A stretch of DNA of 64,000 bases from Sipunculus nudus. Its lineage: Eukaryota > Annelida > Sipuncula > Golfingiida > Sipunculidae. The stretch lies in contig JAPPUL010000068.1 of the NCBI GenBank assembly GCA_026874595.1, positions 1,811,001 through 1,875,000 on the forward strand. The letters are read 5' to 3'. The position numbers and the translations under genes are program-made. How positions within the stretch are numbered: the first letter of the stretch is position 1; every line of letters starts with the position of its first letter. Shown piece after piece: positions 44,482 to 53,013 of the stretch. The notes under the pieces are model-generated. The model ran no database searches. It was not told where the DNA came from and saw only the letters and a program-made list of their open reading frames with translations.

Positions 44482-45834
44482 CTAATTTACTATTTTACCT
44501 ATTAGCGTATTGCCACGTAGCCCTTCTATAACTACATTGAAGTACTTCCCTATTAAACTCTTATCTCCACGTACTATTACATTTTTATTACCGCTTGTTT
44601 TGCCAAGTAACTCTTTTTCTGGGTCTCTTTTACTATGTCCTTCTATAAGCACTTCTTCTATTTGGCCTATATGTTTTTCATTTTGCTCTTTTGTTATTTT
44701 GCTTTGTGTATCTATTATCTTGCTTAGTCGACTTTGCTTCTCTTCTTCTTCTATATAATTTGTATAACTTGCCGCCTTTGTTCCACTCCGTTTTGAGTAT
44801 TTAAACATATAGGCTGTATCGAACATTATCTCTTCCATCGCCTTTAGTGTATATTCAAAATCCTTAGCGCTCTCACCCGGAAAGCCAACTAGAATATCAG
44901 TTGACAATACTATTTTGGGAAGTTCTTCCCTAAGAGAATATATTATCTTTTTGTAATTTTGATATGTGTATTCTCTTTTCATATCCTTTAGAACTTTATT
45001 TGAGCCGCTTTGTAAGGGTAAATGAACGTAATTGCATATCTTATCACTTGCCTTTATCGCACTTATTAAATCATTGCTAAAGTCCATAGGATGGGATGTT
45101 AAAAATCTTATCCGCTTTAATTTGTCAAGCTCGCTAAGCCGTAAAAGCAACTCAGGAAATCTTATATCGTTTGTTCCAATATTATACGAATTTACATTTT
45201 GTCCAAGTAGCATTATCTCGCTTACCCCAGCGTCTATAAGTCTTTTTACATTGTCAATTATATCATCGCTTTTGCGACTTATCTCTATTCCCCTTGTGCT
45301 TGGAACTATGCAGTAGCTGCAATCTTTATTACATCCGTGTATTATTGTTAAGTCGGCCTTAAAAGGATATTTTACTGATGGACTTGCATCCATAAATTCA
45401 TAACCACCAAACTCCGTATGTACTCGGGTAGTGTTACTATTTAATATGTAATCTTTTATAATATCTACCGTTCGGCTTTTTTCATGTGTTCCGATTACTA
45501 AATCTATCCAAGGCATGCTTTCTATTATTTCATATTTATCTTTTTGGGCAACGCACCCCATTAACACTAATATCTGTTCTTTATTTGCTTTTTTAGTATG
45601 ATATTCCTTAAGGCGCCCATATACACGCTTTTCTGCTGTCTGTCTTATTGCACAACTATTTATTATTACTATGTCAGCCTCAGAAGCAGAATCTGTCCTG
45701 CCAAAACCTCCATTATAAAGACTTGCCTCAACTTCTTCTGTGTCTGATAAGTTCATTTGACAGCCGTAGTTTTCTATCTTGAAACTCTTTGTTCCTACTA
45801 AAAGTTGTGCTCTCATATCTAAATCTTTTAACAT
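44482..45834 (-). CDS. miaB: MiaB, tRNA-2-methylthio-N6-dimethylallyladenosine synthase
   Basis: The 450-residue radical SAM methylthiotransferase modifies A37 of tRNAs reading U-starting codons. Three N-terminal cluster Cys are in YGCQMN, NSCAIRQTAEKRVYG and MGCVAQ; the radical SAM motif is CNKDCSYC, followed by VPSTRG. The TRAM-like C-terminus (EVLIEGHS, LIGKYFNVVIEGLRGNTLIG) is complete. ATG 45834 has AGAAGAG upstream, and ATG 45816 is an alternative. The previous gene, queA, is also a tRNA anticodon-loop enzyme. Confidence 0.95.
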   Translation of the reverse strand: MLKDLDMRAQLLVGTKSFKIENYGCQMNLSDTEEVEASLYNGGFGRTDSASEADIVIINSCAIRQTAEKRVYGRLKEYHTKKANKEQILVLMGCVAQKDKYEIIESMPWIDLVIGTHEKSRTVDIIKDYILNSNTTRVHTEFGGYEFMDASPSVKYPFKADLTIIHGCNKDCSYCIVPSTRGIEISRKSDDIIDNVKRLIDAGVSEIMLLGQNVNSYNIGTNDIRFPELLLRLSELDKLKRIRFLTSHPMDFSNDLISAIKASDKICNYVHLPLQSGSNKVLKDMKREYTYQNYKKIIYSLREELPKIVLSTDILVGFPGESAKDFEYTLKAMEEIMFDTAYMFKYSKRSGTKAASYTNYIEEEEKQSRLSKIIDTQSKITKEQNEKHIGQIEEVLIEGHSKRDPEKELLGKTSGNKNVIVRGDKSLIGKYFNVVIEGLRGNTLIGKIVN

Positions 45835-45885
45835 TTTATTCTCTTCTCTAAACCTTTTTATTAATTATTTGTTTTCTTGGATATA

Positions 45886-46947
45886 TTATATAATCAACAT
45901 CCCATCTCCATAACTGTAAAAACCAAAGTCATTTATATGCGCAAATTTATATGATTCCTTTATAAGTCCTTCCCCGCCAAATGCGCACACCAGAAGCAAC
46001 GGGGTTGACTTTCCCATATGAAAATTACTTATTAAACCATTTACCACCCTAAATTTATAGCCGGGATATATGAAAAGATTTGTTGAACCGCATGATGCCT
46101 TTACTAACCCTTCTCCTGCACTACAATGTTCAAGTACTCGGGTTGTCGTTGTCCCTACTGCAATAACCCTTTTTCCCCATTTAACTGCTTTGTTTATCTT
46201 TTGGGCCTCCTCAGCTTCTAATACATATTCTTCACTCCCCATTTTGTGTCCTTCTACATCTTCGCTTATTATCGGTTTAAAAGTTCCAACTGATACGTGC
46301 AATGTTATATATGCTATTTCTATTCCTCCTTTCTTTAGCTTTTCTAAAAGCTCTTCTGTAAAATGAAGTCCTGCTGTTGGACAGGCTATTGACCCGCATA
46401 CTCTCTTGCTTTTTATATCACTTTCTATAAACTTTTTAGTGTAGCTTGGTTGGTAGTATTTTTTGTCTTCTATTCTATAGTCTCGTAACTTCAGTATGTA
46501 CGACGGTAAAGCCATTTGGCCTATCTCATCAAGTAGTTCGTAACTTAGCTTTTCGTTAAATCGTATATGATTTAATCCACCGCCTAACTTCCATGTAAGC
46601 TTTCCTATAACACCATCTTTAAACTTAAATTCATCACCAATCACGCACTGTTTACTATTCTTAATTAAAACCTCCCAACTAACACCATCTCTAAGCTCAC
46701 GTATCAATAAAAACTCAAACTTCTTTTTCTTGCTCTTTAACTCTCCATAAAGTCTTGCCGGATATACAAAGCTATTGTTTAGTACCAGGCAATCTCCTTC
46801 GCTTAGGAAGTTTAAAAGATTGCTAAACTCTTCTTTGTGGTAAGTATTTCTTTTTCTATCTACCACAAGCAGTTTTGATTTGTCTTTGTCTGGATAGGTT
46901 GATATCCTAACGTCATCTAATCCAAAGTTATAATCTTTTGTCTTCAT
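45886..46947 (-). CDS. queA: QueA, S-adenosylmethionine:tRNA ribosyltransferase-isomerase
   Basis: QueA adds the ribosyl moiety of SAM to preQ1 in tRNA, giving epoxyqueuosine. The 353-residue protein holds the family motifs: YNFGLDDVRISTYPDKDKSK, GDCLVLNNSFVYPARLYGEL, the RVCGSIACPTAGLHFTEELL block, THE-like YITLHVSVGTFKPI and VGTTTTRVLE. All regions appear complete. The promoter area carries two perfect 16-base tandem copies. Next is miaB after 51 bases. Confidence 0.96.
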   Translation of the reverse strand: MKTKDYNFGLDDVRISTYPDKDKSKLLVVDRKRNTYHKEEFSNLLNFLSEGDCLVLNNSFVYPARLYGELKSKKKKFEFLLIRELRDGVSWEVLIKNSKQCVIGDEFKFKDGVIGKLTWKLGGGLNHIRFNEKLSYELLDEIGQMALPSYILKLRDYRIEDKKYYQPSYTKKFIESDIKSKRVCGSIACPTAGLHFTEELLEKLKKGGIEIAYITLHVSVGTFKPIISEDVEGHKMGSEEYVLEAEEAQKINKAVKWGKRVIAVGTTTTRVLEHCSAGEGLVKASCGSTNLFIYPGYKFRVVNGLISNFHMGKSTPLLLVCAFGGEGLIKESYKFAHINDFGFYSYGDGMLII

Positions 46948-46953
46948 ATCTAA

Positions 46954-46985
46954 TCTAAAAGTCTTTATATCTAAAAGTCTTTATA
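46954..46985 (-). repeat. Two perfect 16-base tandem copies upstream of queA
   Basis: On the plus strand TCTAAAAGTCTTTATA occurs at 46954-46969 and 46970-46985, followed by a partial TCTAAA. It lies immediately upstream of the queA start (46947). Read on the minus strand each copy includes TATAAA, so the duplication might create alternative -10 boxes; that is a guess. Confidence 0.85.
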
Positions 46986-47018
46986 TCTAAATAAAAGCTA
47001 GTTAGTTTCTAGCAGCGT

Positions 47019-47756
47019 CTAAAAACGGTGTATTATAATGTACTTACGTGCTTTATTCCCAACTTCCATTGCATACTTATAGTCAAGATGATTTGGAACT
47101 GTCTCTTTAAATCTATCATCGTAAGTTGCTTCTATTATGAGTAAAGATACATCTTTTGACTCCTTTTCAAGACGTTCGTTAGGTAAAGTGTCTCCTGAGT
47201 ATACTACACTCTCATTCCCAAGCTCTATTTTGTAGCTATAAGCCTCTTTTCGTCTAAGTTTGCTTTTAGGTACTTTCGTTGTTTCATAGTGCAGTGCTTC
47301 AAAACCTCTTATTTTAAAACCTGAGATATTTATAACTCTACCGGGTTCTATCTCCTCAAAGCTCAAGTTAAATGTAAGTTCATTGCCGTATAAGTCCATA
47401 AATAGATTAAAGATTTTAGATGCTTCTAAACACCCGTGTGGGACATATATTTTAATGTTTTGTCTAACTTTAAAAAGACGTAGAGTACAGAGTAAGGAAA
47501 ATAAGCCTCCTATATGATCAGGATGACCATGACTTATTACTACCCCTTCTATATAGTTTAAATCTTCCCCTGAGTTTATTATATCCCGTGTTGTCCCATC
47601 TCCGCAGTCAAGTACTACTAATTTACTTGTCATTTTGTTTTTAAAAAGTAGTTGTGTTGCAAGTCCCGCTCTTGAGTAAAGCACTTTGCATGCAATATCT
47701 TGTCCTTCCCAACTATGAGAGCGTTTTATACTTTTGTCTACAGTTGTTTTAATCAT
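47019..47756 (-). CDS. Metallo-beta-lactamase-fold protein, RNase Z-like
   Basis: The 245-residue protein has the MBL zinc motif SHGHPDHIGGL, a DCGDGTTRDI strand before it, a later YSGDT motif and a final IIIHRF His. This fits the RNase Z/AtsA part of the fold more than glyoxalase II. RNase Z makes 3' ends of tRNAs; the order tRNA ligand-like MBL, queA, miaB would suit tRNA work, but the length is short and the substrate is uncertain. It is the first gene of the minus-strand run and divergent from fliG. Confidence 0.75.
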   Translation of the reverse strand: MIKTTVDKSIKRSHSWEGQDIACKVLYSRAGLATQLLFKNKMTSKLVVLDCGDGTTRDIINSGEDLNYIEGVVISHGHPDHIGGLFSLLCTLRLFKVRQNIKIYVPHGCLEASKIFNLFMDLYGNELTFNLSFEEIEPGRVINISGFKIRGFEALHYETTKVPKSKLRRKEAYSYKIELGNESVVYSGDTLPNERLEKESKDVSLLIIEATYDDRFKETVPNHLDYKYAMEVGNKARKYIIIHRF

Positions 47757-47796
47757 CTTTGTATATCTGGTCTTTGAAAGAGGACCTATCTAATAA

Positions 47797-47825
47797 ATAC
47801 TATTAGTTTTGCTAAGTTATTACAA
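47797..47825 (-). promoter_or_regulatory. Candidate sigma-70 promoter for the minus-strand MBL-queA-miaB run
   Basis: On the minus strand TTGTAA (plus 47820-47825) and TAGTAT (plus 47797-47802) are 17 bases apart. The elements match the consensus at four of six positions each. The direction and place fit the first gene of the run. Weak evidence on its own. Confidence 0.3.
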
Positions 47826-47868
47826 AAGTAAATGGTTTAATATTATAATTTAAGTAATGGCTTTTAGA

Positions 47869-47897
47869 TTGTAAAGTGTGTAAAGCATCGTTACAAT
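47869..47897 (+). promoter_or_regulatory. Candidate sigma-70 promoter upstream of fliG (distal)
   Basis: TTGTAA at 47869-47874 and TACAAT at 47892-47897 are spaced by 17 bases. It uses the same TTGTAA-17 arrangement as the divergent candidate. It would start transcription about 185 bases before fliG. Confidence 0.3.
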
Positions 47898-47983
47898 AAT
47901 ACATTCTTTTGGTATAAGTGTTTTTTGTAATATATACATTTTTGTTTTTTATGGTCGATTATACATAAAAAAGATTAAATAAT

Positions 47984-48012
47984 TTTCTCTAAACTTAGGA
48001 TTATACTATAAT
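47984..48012 (+). promoter_or_regulatory. Candidate promoter upstream of fliG (proximal)
   Basis: A perfect TATAAT at 48007-48012 lies 17 bases after TTTCTC (47984-47989), a poor -35. The good -10 and the position about 70 bases before the fliG start make it plausible. Confidence 0.35.
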
Positions 48013-48088
48013 AAGATTAATAAATAAGATTAATAAACATTCTTTTTAATATTACATATTATATACTATATGGTAAATGGAGCTTTTT

Positions 48089-49147
48089 ATGGCAACAGTT
48101 AGAAGCGGATCACAAGTTACATCAAGGGTTTCAAGTTCTTCAACTAAACGTCCTTTGACAGGAAAGCAAAAGGCGGCTATATTTTTAGTAGTCTTGGGTC
48201 CTGAGGTATCGTCTAATATATTTAAATACTTGAAAGAAGATGAGATTGAACAGATTACTTTTGAGATTGCACGTATAGACAAAGTAGAACCGCATGAAAG
48301 AGAACTTGTACTAAGAGATTTTCAAGAGCTTATAATGGCTCAAGAATTCATCACCCAAGCTGGAGTTGACTATGCTCGTGATGTTTTGGAAAAGGCTTTG
48401 GGCTCGCAAAAGGCTGAGGATGTTATAAATAGACTAACCTCTTCAATACAGTCAAGACCGTTTGATTTTGTAAGAAGAACAGACCCTGCACATCTACTTA
48501 ATTTCATACAATCAGAGCATCCGCAAACGATAGCCTTAATCCTTGCATATTTAGAACCACAAAAGTCATCATTAATTATAAATGCATTACCACAAGAGAT
48601 ACAAGCAGACGTTGCAAAACGGATTGCTACAATGGACAGGACGTCTCCTGACGTTTTAAGGGAAGTTGAGAGGGTTTTGGAGAGGAAGTTGTCAACTTTG
48701 GCCAGTGAGGATTATACGTCAGCTGGAGGTATTGACACTATAGTCGAAGTGCTCAATCTTGTTGATAGAGGTACTGAGCGGAATATAATAGAAGATTTAG
48801 AGGATGAGGACCCAGAACTTGCAGAAGAGATCAAAAAACGAATGTTCGTATTTGAAGATATCGTACTTCTTGATGATAGGTCGATACAAAAGGTGTTGCG
48901 AGAGGTTGATGGGCAGGAGCTTGCAAGAGCACTTAAGGCAGTTGATACTGAGGTACAAGATAAGATATTTAGAAATATGAGTAAACGGGCCTCATCGTTA
49001 TTGAAAGAGGATATGGACTTTATGGGACCGATTCGCTTAAAGGACGTTGAGGAGTCTCAGCAGAAGATAGTGGGAATAATAAGGAAGCTTGAGGAGCAGG
49101 GTGAGATAGTAGTAGCAAGGCCAGGAGAGGATGAGCTTGTAGTATAA
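48089..49147 (+). CDS. fliG: FliG, motor switch and torque-ring protein
   Basis: FliG couples stator force to rotation. The protein of 352 residues has the N-terminal (KQKAAIFLVVLGPEVSSNIF), middle (FIQSEHPQTIALILAYLEP, the EHPQ motif) and C-terminal domains with the torque helix (FEDIVLLDDRSIQKVLREVD) keeping the conserved charged residues. ATG 48077 is possible, but its own ATGGAG supplies a GGAG six bases before ATG 48089, so 48089 is the better start. It stands alone, away from the operon. Spirochaetes often have two FliG proteins; the copy expected just upstream of fliH lies outside this window. Confidence 0.96.
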   Translation: MATVRSGSQVTSRVSSSSTKRPLTGKQKAAIFLVVLGPEVSSNIFKYLKEDEIEQITFEIARIDKVEPHERELVLRDFQELIMAQEFITQAGVDYARDVLEKALGSQKAEDVINRLTSSIQSRPFDFVRRTDPAHLLNFIQSEHPQTIALILAYLEPQKSSLIINALPQEIQADVAKRIATMDRTSPDVLREVERVLERKLSTLASEDYTSAGGIDTIVEVLNLVDRGTERNIIEDLEDEDPELAEEIKKRMFVFEDIVLLDDRSIQKVLREVDGQELARALKAVDTEVQDKIFRNMSKRASSLLKEDMDFMGPIRLKDVEESQQKIVGIIRKLEEQGEIVVARPGEDELVV

Positions 49148-49506
49148 ATTATGTATTATAAATTTTATATAAGAAATTATACTATAAGTTTTTGTAGGGA
49201 TATTAAAAAGGTCAAACACTCCAAGTATAGATTTATATAAGTGTATTATAATATAAAATTCCTTTGCTTTAAGATATTTGCCTTTAGCGATAAAGTATCT
49301 TTAAACTAGTTTTTAATTAAGATATTTATTAATTAGTATAATATTTGTATATTTCTAAAAAGATATTTAGAAATAAGAAGGCGTTATTCAAAATACTTAT
49401 AGTGTTATTAGATAACGAGAAGATTATAAATATTACTAAAATAGTTAAGGTCTAGGTGTAAATGGAGTACCTATTTCAACGATCTTAGCTGACAAGGGAT
49501 TATTTA
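49148..49506 (+). other. Intergenic region between fliG and ctpA
   Basis: This 359-base, very AT-rich gap contains no convincing ORF or RNA gene. It has a perfect 9-bp inverted repeat (listed separately) and a ribosome site (AAGGGA) at its right edge for the protease gene. No clear promoter. Confidence 0.6.
49351..49374 (+). promoter_or_regulatory. Perfect 9-bp inverted repeat, operator-like or terminator-like
   Basis: ATTTCTAAA (49351-49359) and TTTAGAAAT (49366-49374) are exact reverse complements around a six-base AAGATA loop. There is no following T tract on the plus strand, so a classical terminator is unlikely; a dimeric regulator site is possible. Confidence 0.5.
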
Positions 49507-51003
49507 ATGAAGAAAGAAAGATTAGTGTGGATCTCGCTGTTACTGTTACTATTGGGGGTCCAGTTATATGGATTTATATTATCTGGAGATAGTCTAAGGC
49601 TTGAAAAGATAATAGATGGGTATAAAGAGAAATTAGTTAATCTAAGAGCTTTAGAAGGAGATACTGTAGGCAAGTCTAGTGAGATTGAGTATTCAGAGGA
49701 TGAGTATTATGAGTTACTAGAAGAAGTTGTTGGATATATAAGGAGTAACTACGTAGATGAGAGCAAGGTATCGTATAAGAATCTGATGTATGGAGGGATA
49801 AGAGGCATGCTTAGTTCGCTTGACGATTCTTATAGTAGTTTTTTATCAGAGGACGATTTAAAGGAGCTAAATGAGTCATTAAGCAATCAATTTGGGGGTC
49901 TTGGTATATATATTGGTCTTCGTGATAGGTATCCAACTGTAATAGCGCCAATAGAAGGCAGTCCTGGTTACGAGGCAGGGATACAGTCGATGGATAAGAT
50001 AGTAGAGATAGAAGGGCGGTCAAGTCGAGATCTTAATATATCAGATGTAGTAAAAATACTACGAGGGGCTCCAGGAACAAAGGTATCGATAAAGGTTTCT
50101 CGGGAAGAAGCACTAGATTTAATACCAATGACGATAACACGAGCAATAATAAATGTCCCAACGGTAAAGTATGGATTTATAAAAAAGGGGCTTGGCTATA
50201 TACGTATAATATCGTTTGGAAAACAAACAGTGAATAAGTTGAAGGAGGCACTTTTAAAGCTACGTAAGGCGAAATTAGAACGTCTTGTGATAGATTTACG
50301 TAACAATCCTGGAGGTTTTTTAAAAGCTGCAGTATCAACGTCAGATATGTTTTTTGACAAAGGGAAAATAGTTTATACTGAAGGTAGAAAAAAAGGTAAA
50401 ATAACAGAATTTTATGCGAACGAGGAAAACACGATAGTAGAGAAAGATATTCCGATAGTGATATTGGTAAATCAAGGTAGCGCTTCGGCATCAGAGATAG
50501 TAGCAGGAGCATTACAAGACTCAAAAAGAGCGATACTTGTAGGTTCTAAAACATTTGGTAAAGCTTCTGTACAGAATATAATATCTCTCAAAAACGGTAA
50601 TAATAAAATAGCAATAAGGCTTACTGTGCAAAAGTATTATACACCCTCAGGTAAAGAGATCCATAATAAAGGGATAACTCCTGATGTTGTTGTTAAGGTT
50701 GCCAAAAAGACTTTTGACGATATGTATATGGATAATAAAATAGCGAAGGGTAAGTATGTGAAAACTTTTGTGAAAAAGCATTATAATGGGGCAAGTTATC
50801 GGGAAAAGGATTATGATAATTTTAAAAAGGTCCTTAAAAAAGAGGGGGTAGTTATTAGGGATAGAGATTTAAGAAGATATATCCGTGATGAGAAATATAA
50901 AAAGCATGTAAGGTTATTTGATCTTGATTATGATGCACAATTACAAAAGGCAGTGTCAATACTTGAAAAGCCCATAAACTATAACAAGATTTTGAATAAA
51001 TAG
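49507..51003 (+). CDS. ctpA: CtpA-type carboxyl-terminal processing protease (S41)
   Basis: The 498-residue protein has an N-terminal membrane/signal helix (WISLLLLLLGVQLYGFI), a linker, a PDZ domain (GGLGIYIGLRDRYPTVIA; EGSPGYEAGIQSMDKIVEIE; LRGAPGTKVSI) and an S41 protease domain with the catalytic GSASASE motif at 324-330 and Lys 352 in SKTFGKASVQ. Such proteases cut periplasmic proteins near the C-terminus. The C-terminal 90 residues after PDVVVKVAKK are charged, Lys-rich and longer than in most CtpA. AAGGGA precedes ATG 49507. Confidence 0.94.
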   Translation: MKKERLVWISLLLLLLGVQLYGFILSGDSLRLEKIIDGYKEKLVNLRALEGDTVGKSSEIEYSEDEYYELLEEVVGYIRSNYVDESKVSYKNLMYGGIRGMLSSLDDSYSSFLSEDDLKELNESLSNQFGGLGIYIGLRDRYPTVIAPIEGSPGYEAGIQSMDKIVEIEGRSSRDLNISDVVKILRGAPGTKVSIKVSREEALDLIPMTITRAIINVPTVKYGFIKKGLGYIRIISFGKQTVNKLKEALLKLRKAKLERLVIDLRNNPGGFLKAAVSTSDMFFDKGKIVYTEGRKKGKITEFYANEENTIVEKDIPIVILVNQGSASASEIVAGALQDSKRAILVGSKTFGKASVQNIISLKNGNNKIAIRLTVQKYYTPSGKEIHNKGITPDVVVKVAKKTFDDMYMDNKIAKGKYVKTFVKKHYNGASYREKDYDNFKKVLKKEGVVIRDRDLRRYIRDEKYKKHVRLFDLDYDAQLQKAVSILEKPINYNKILNK

Positions 51004-51026
51004 TTAATCGACTTTTTAATCTGTTT

Positions 51027-52037
51027 TTAATCTTTATGATGTGAAGAACAAAGAGCTTTAGTAGAAAAACCAAGGTCCTCAATCATATTAAGATCGTCTT
51101 TATAAGAACGTCCTTTAGTTGTAAGGTAGTTGCCAATTAATAAACCATTTGCACCCGCAAAGAATATCCATGATTGCATGTCTCTTAATACTTTTTCTCT
51201 ACCGCCCATCACCATGATATTTTTATTAGGCAATATAAAACGAAATACCGACACAATGCTAAGCGCCTCATAAGGGTCAAGGAGCTTTAGGTTCCCAAGA
51301 GGGGTTTTAGGGACTGGAACAAGAAAGTTAATGGGCACAGAATCAACGTCAATTTCTTTTAAACTAAAAGCAAGCTCAAGTCTTTGTTGCCAAGTCTCAC
51401 CCATGCCAAAAATACCTCCACAACAAGTCTTAAGTCCAGCATTTTTGGCATTTACAACAGCTTGTATCTCATCCGCATAAGAATGAGTAGAAACTATTTT
51501 GTCAAAGTGGCTTTTTGCAGTTTCTAAATTATGATGGTAATGATCCATCCCAGCGTCCTTTAGTAAACGAAGCTCCTCTAAAGACATAAGTCCAAGCGAG
51601 CTACAAGCCTCCATATTGGTATTTTGCTTAGTGTATTCAATAGCCTTAGCAATGAGTTTAATCTCGCTATCATCTTTTTTAGAACCAAGTTTGCGTCCGC
51701 TAGTAACAAAAGAGAATTCCCCGGCACCATTACTTGCTGCATTATCAACAGCTTCTTTAAGAGCATCAAATTCCATCATTTTGTAAGTCTGGCTATCAGT
51801 ATTATAAATTGAAGATTGCGAACAGAAACTACAGTCCTCAGGGCAAGCACCAGACTTAGCATTAACTATCGAACAAAGCACAATATCTTTGTTCATAAAG
51901 TGTTGTCGTATTTCATTAGCACATAAAAATAAATCAAAGCTTTTAATATTGCCTTTGGTAAGAGATAATGCCTCATCGTATGTAATAGCATCACCTGCAA
52001 TAATTCTATCTTTGAGAGAGATCAAATAGTCTAACAT
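51027..52037 (-). CDS. bioB: BioB, biotin synthase
   Basis: The 336-residue radical SAM enzyme inserts sulfur into dethiobiotin. The SAM cluster motif CPEDCSFC is intact, and the [2Fe-2S] ligands seem present: Cys in MEACSSLG, Cys in KTCCGGIFGMGE, Arg in MGGREKVLRD; YHHNLET matches the family YNHNLDT. No bioA, bioD or bioF neighbour is visible, so substrate supply is unclear. Codon choice leans to T-ending codons, consistent with a lagging-strand position. It converges with ctpA (23 bases between stops). Confidence 0.94.
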   Translation of the reverse strand: MLDYLISLKDRIIAGDAITYDEALSLTKGNIKSFDLFLCANEIRQHFMNKDIVLCSIVNAKSGACPEDCSFCSQSSIYNTDSQTYKMMEFDALKEAVDNAASNGAGEFSFVTSGRKLGSKKDDSEIKLIAKAIEYTKQNTNMEACSSLGLMSLEELRLLKDAGMDHYHHNLETAKSHFDKIVSTHSYADEIQAVVNAKNAGLKTCCGGIFGMGETWQQRLELAFSLKEIDVDSVPINFLVPVPKTPLGNLKLLDPYEALSIVSVFRFILPNKNIMVMGGREKVLRDMQSWIFFAGANGLLIGNYLTTKGRSYKDDLNMIEDLGFSTKALCSSHHKD

Positions 52038-52149
52038 CTAAAAACCTCATATTAAGTTAAAGTTGCTTTTAGTATTATCTAAAAGTATAAGGATTTTCTT
52101 TTAATAATGTAATGAATTTATAATTAAAGACACAGATTTAATTTTCAAG

Positions 52150-52995
52150 ATGTTTGAAGGACCCAAAGTAAGTGTAATAATCCCAACTAAGGACAGAAAG
52201 TATTTTTTGAGTGAGGCAATAGAAAGTGTTTTGCGTCAAAGTTATAAAGATATTGAAATAATAGTTGTAGATGATGGTTCTATAGATGGGAGTATGGAGT
52301 ATATAATTAAACGTTACGGGGCTTCTCTTGATAGAATAGTATATATATATAGGTCAAGTAGCCGGGGAGTTAGTGCAGCTCGAAACTGCGGGTTATTGAG
52401 TGCAACAGGAGAATATATATCGTTTTTGGATTCAGATGATTTATGGGCTTGTGACAAGATAGCGGAAGAACTTAAAATACTTAGACGGAAAGGGTATTAT
52501 AAAGCTATCTATACAGATGAAAAGTGGCTTAAAAACGGAAAACATCTTAATCAAAAAAAGCGTCACAAGAAGTATAGCGGACATATATATGAAAGATGCT
52601 TACCTCTTTGCATAATAAGTGCCTCTTCAATACTATTTAGTCGTGAAGTTTTGGATAGGATAGGATATTTTGATGAGAGTCTTAAAGCCTGTGAGGATTA
52701 TGATTACTGGCTACGTCTTTGCAGCATATACCCAATATACTATCTTGAAAAGAAGCTAATTATAAAGCGAGGAGGGCATAAAGATCAATTATCTAAAAGA
52801 TATGAAGTAATGGATGCCTTTCGAGTTCGGGCACTTATTAAGATATTAAGTCTTAAAATGCTTACAAAGGCATATGAGGAGCAGACGAAAAAAGAGCTTA
52901 TAAAGAAAGTGAATATAATAATGAAAGGACTTATAAAGCGAGGCAAGCTAACAGAGTTAAAACAGTATGATTTATTACTAAGAGGACTTTCTTAA
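52150..52995 (+). CDS. GT2-family glycosyltransferase
   Basis: The 281-residue protein is a GT-A-fold family 2 enzyme: VSVIIPTKDRKYFLSEAIES, EIIVVDDGSIDGS, RGVSAARNCGLLSATGEY, and the DxD motif in FLDSDDLW. The acceptor region includes ESLKACEDYDYWLRLC, the ED-x-D/DYWLR element of the family. Its donor sugar and product are unknown; lipid A or surface glycan synthesis is plausible from nearby lpxC and lpxL. It is cytoplasmic, without a membrane segment. It converges on lpxC with 18 bases between stops. Confidence 0.85.
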   Translation: MFEGPKVSVIIPTKDRKYFLSEAIESVLRQSYKDIEIIVVDDGSIDGSMEYIIKRYGASLDRIVYIYRSSSRGVSAARNCGLLSATGEYISFLDSDDLWACDKIAEELKILRRKGYYKAIYTDEKWLKNGKHLNQKKRHKKYSGHIYERCLPLCIISASSILFSREVLDRIGYFDESLKACEDYDYWLRLCSIYPIYYLEKKLIIKRGGHKDQLSKRYEVMDAFRVRALIKILSLKMLTKAYEEQTKKELIKKVNIIMKGLIKRGKLTELKQYDLLLRGLS

Positions 52996-53013
52996 GTACG
53001 TAGTACCTTTCTT

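Larger units (their letters stand above)
47757..48088. other. Divergent intergenic region between the MBL gene and fliG
   Basis: This 332-base AT-rich gap holds no ORF that looks real and no RNA gene I can recognise. It contains the candidate promoters given separately, plus a repeat of ATAAGATTAAT at about 48010-48035. The 5' leader of fliG would be long (about 75 bases or more). Confidence 0.7.

Noticed and set aside
49148-49506. Possible tRNA or small RNA between fliG and ctpA
   Set aside because: No cloverleaf, GTTC-type T loop or CCA end could be found.
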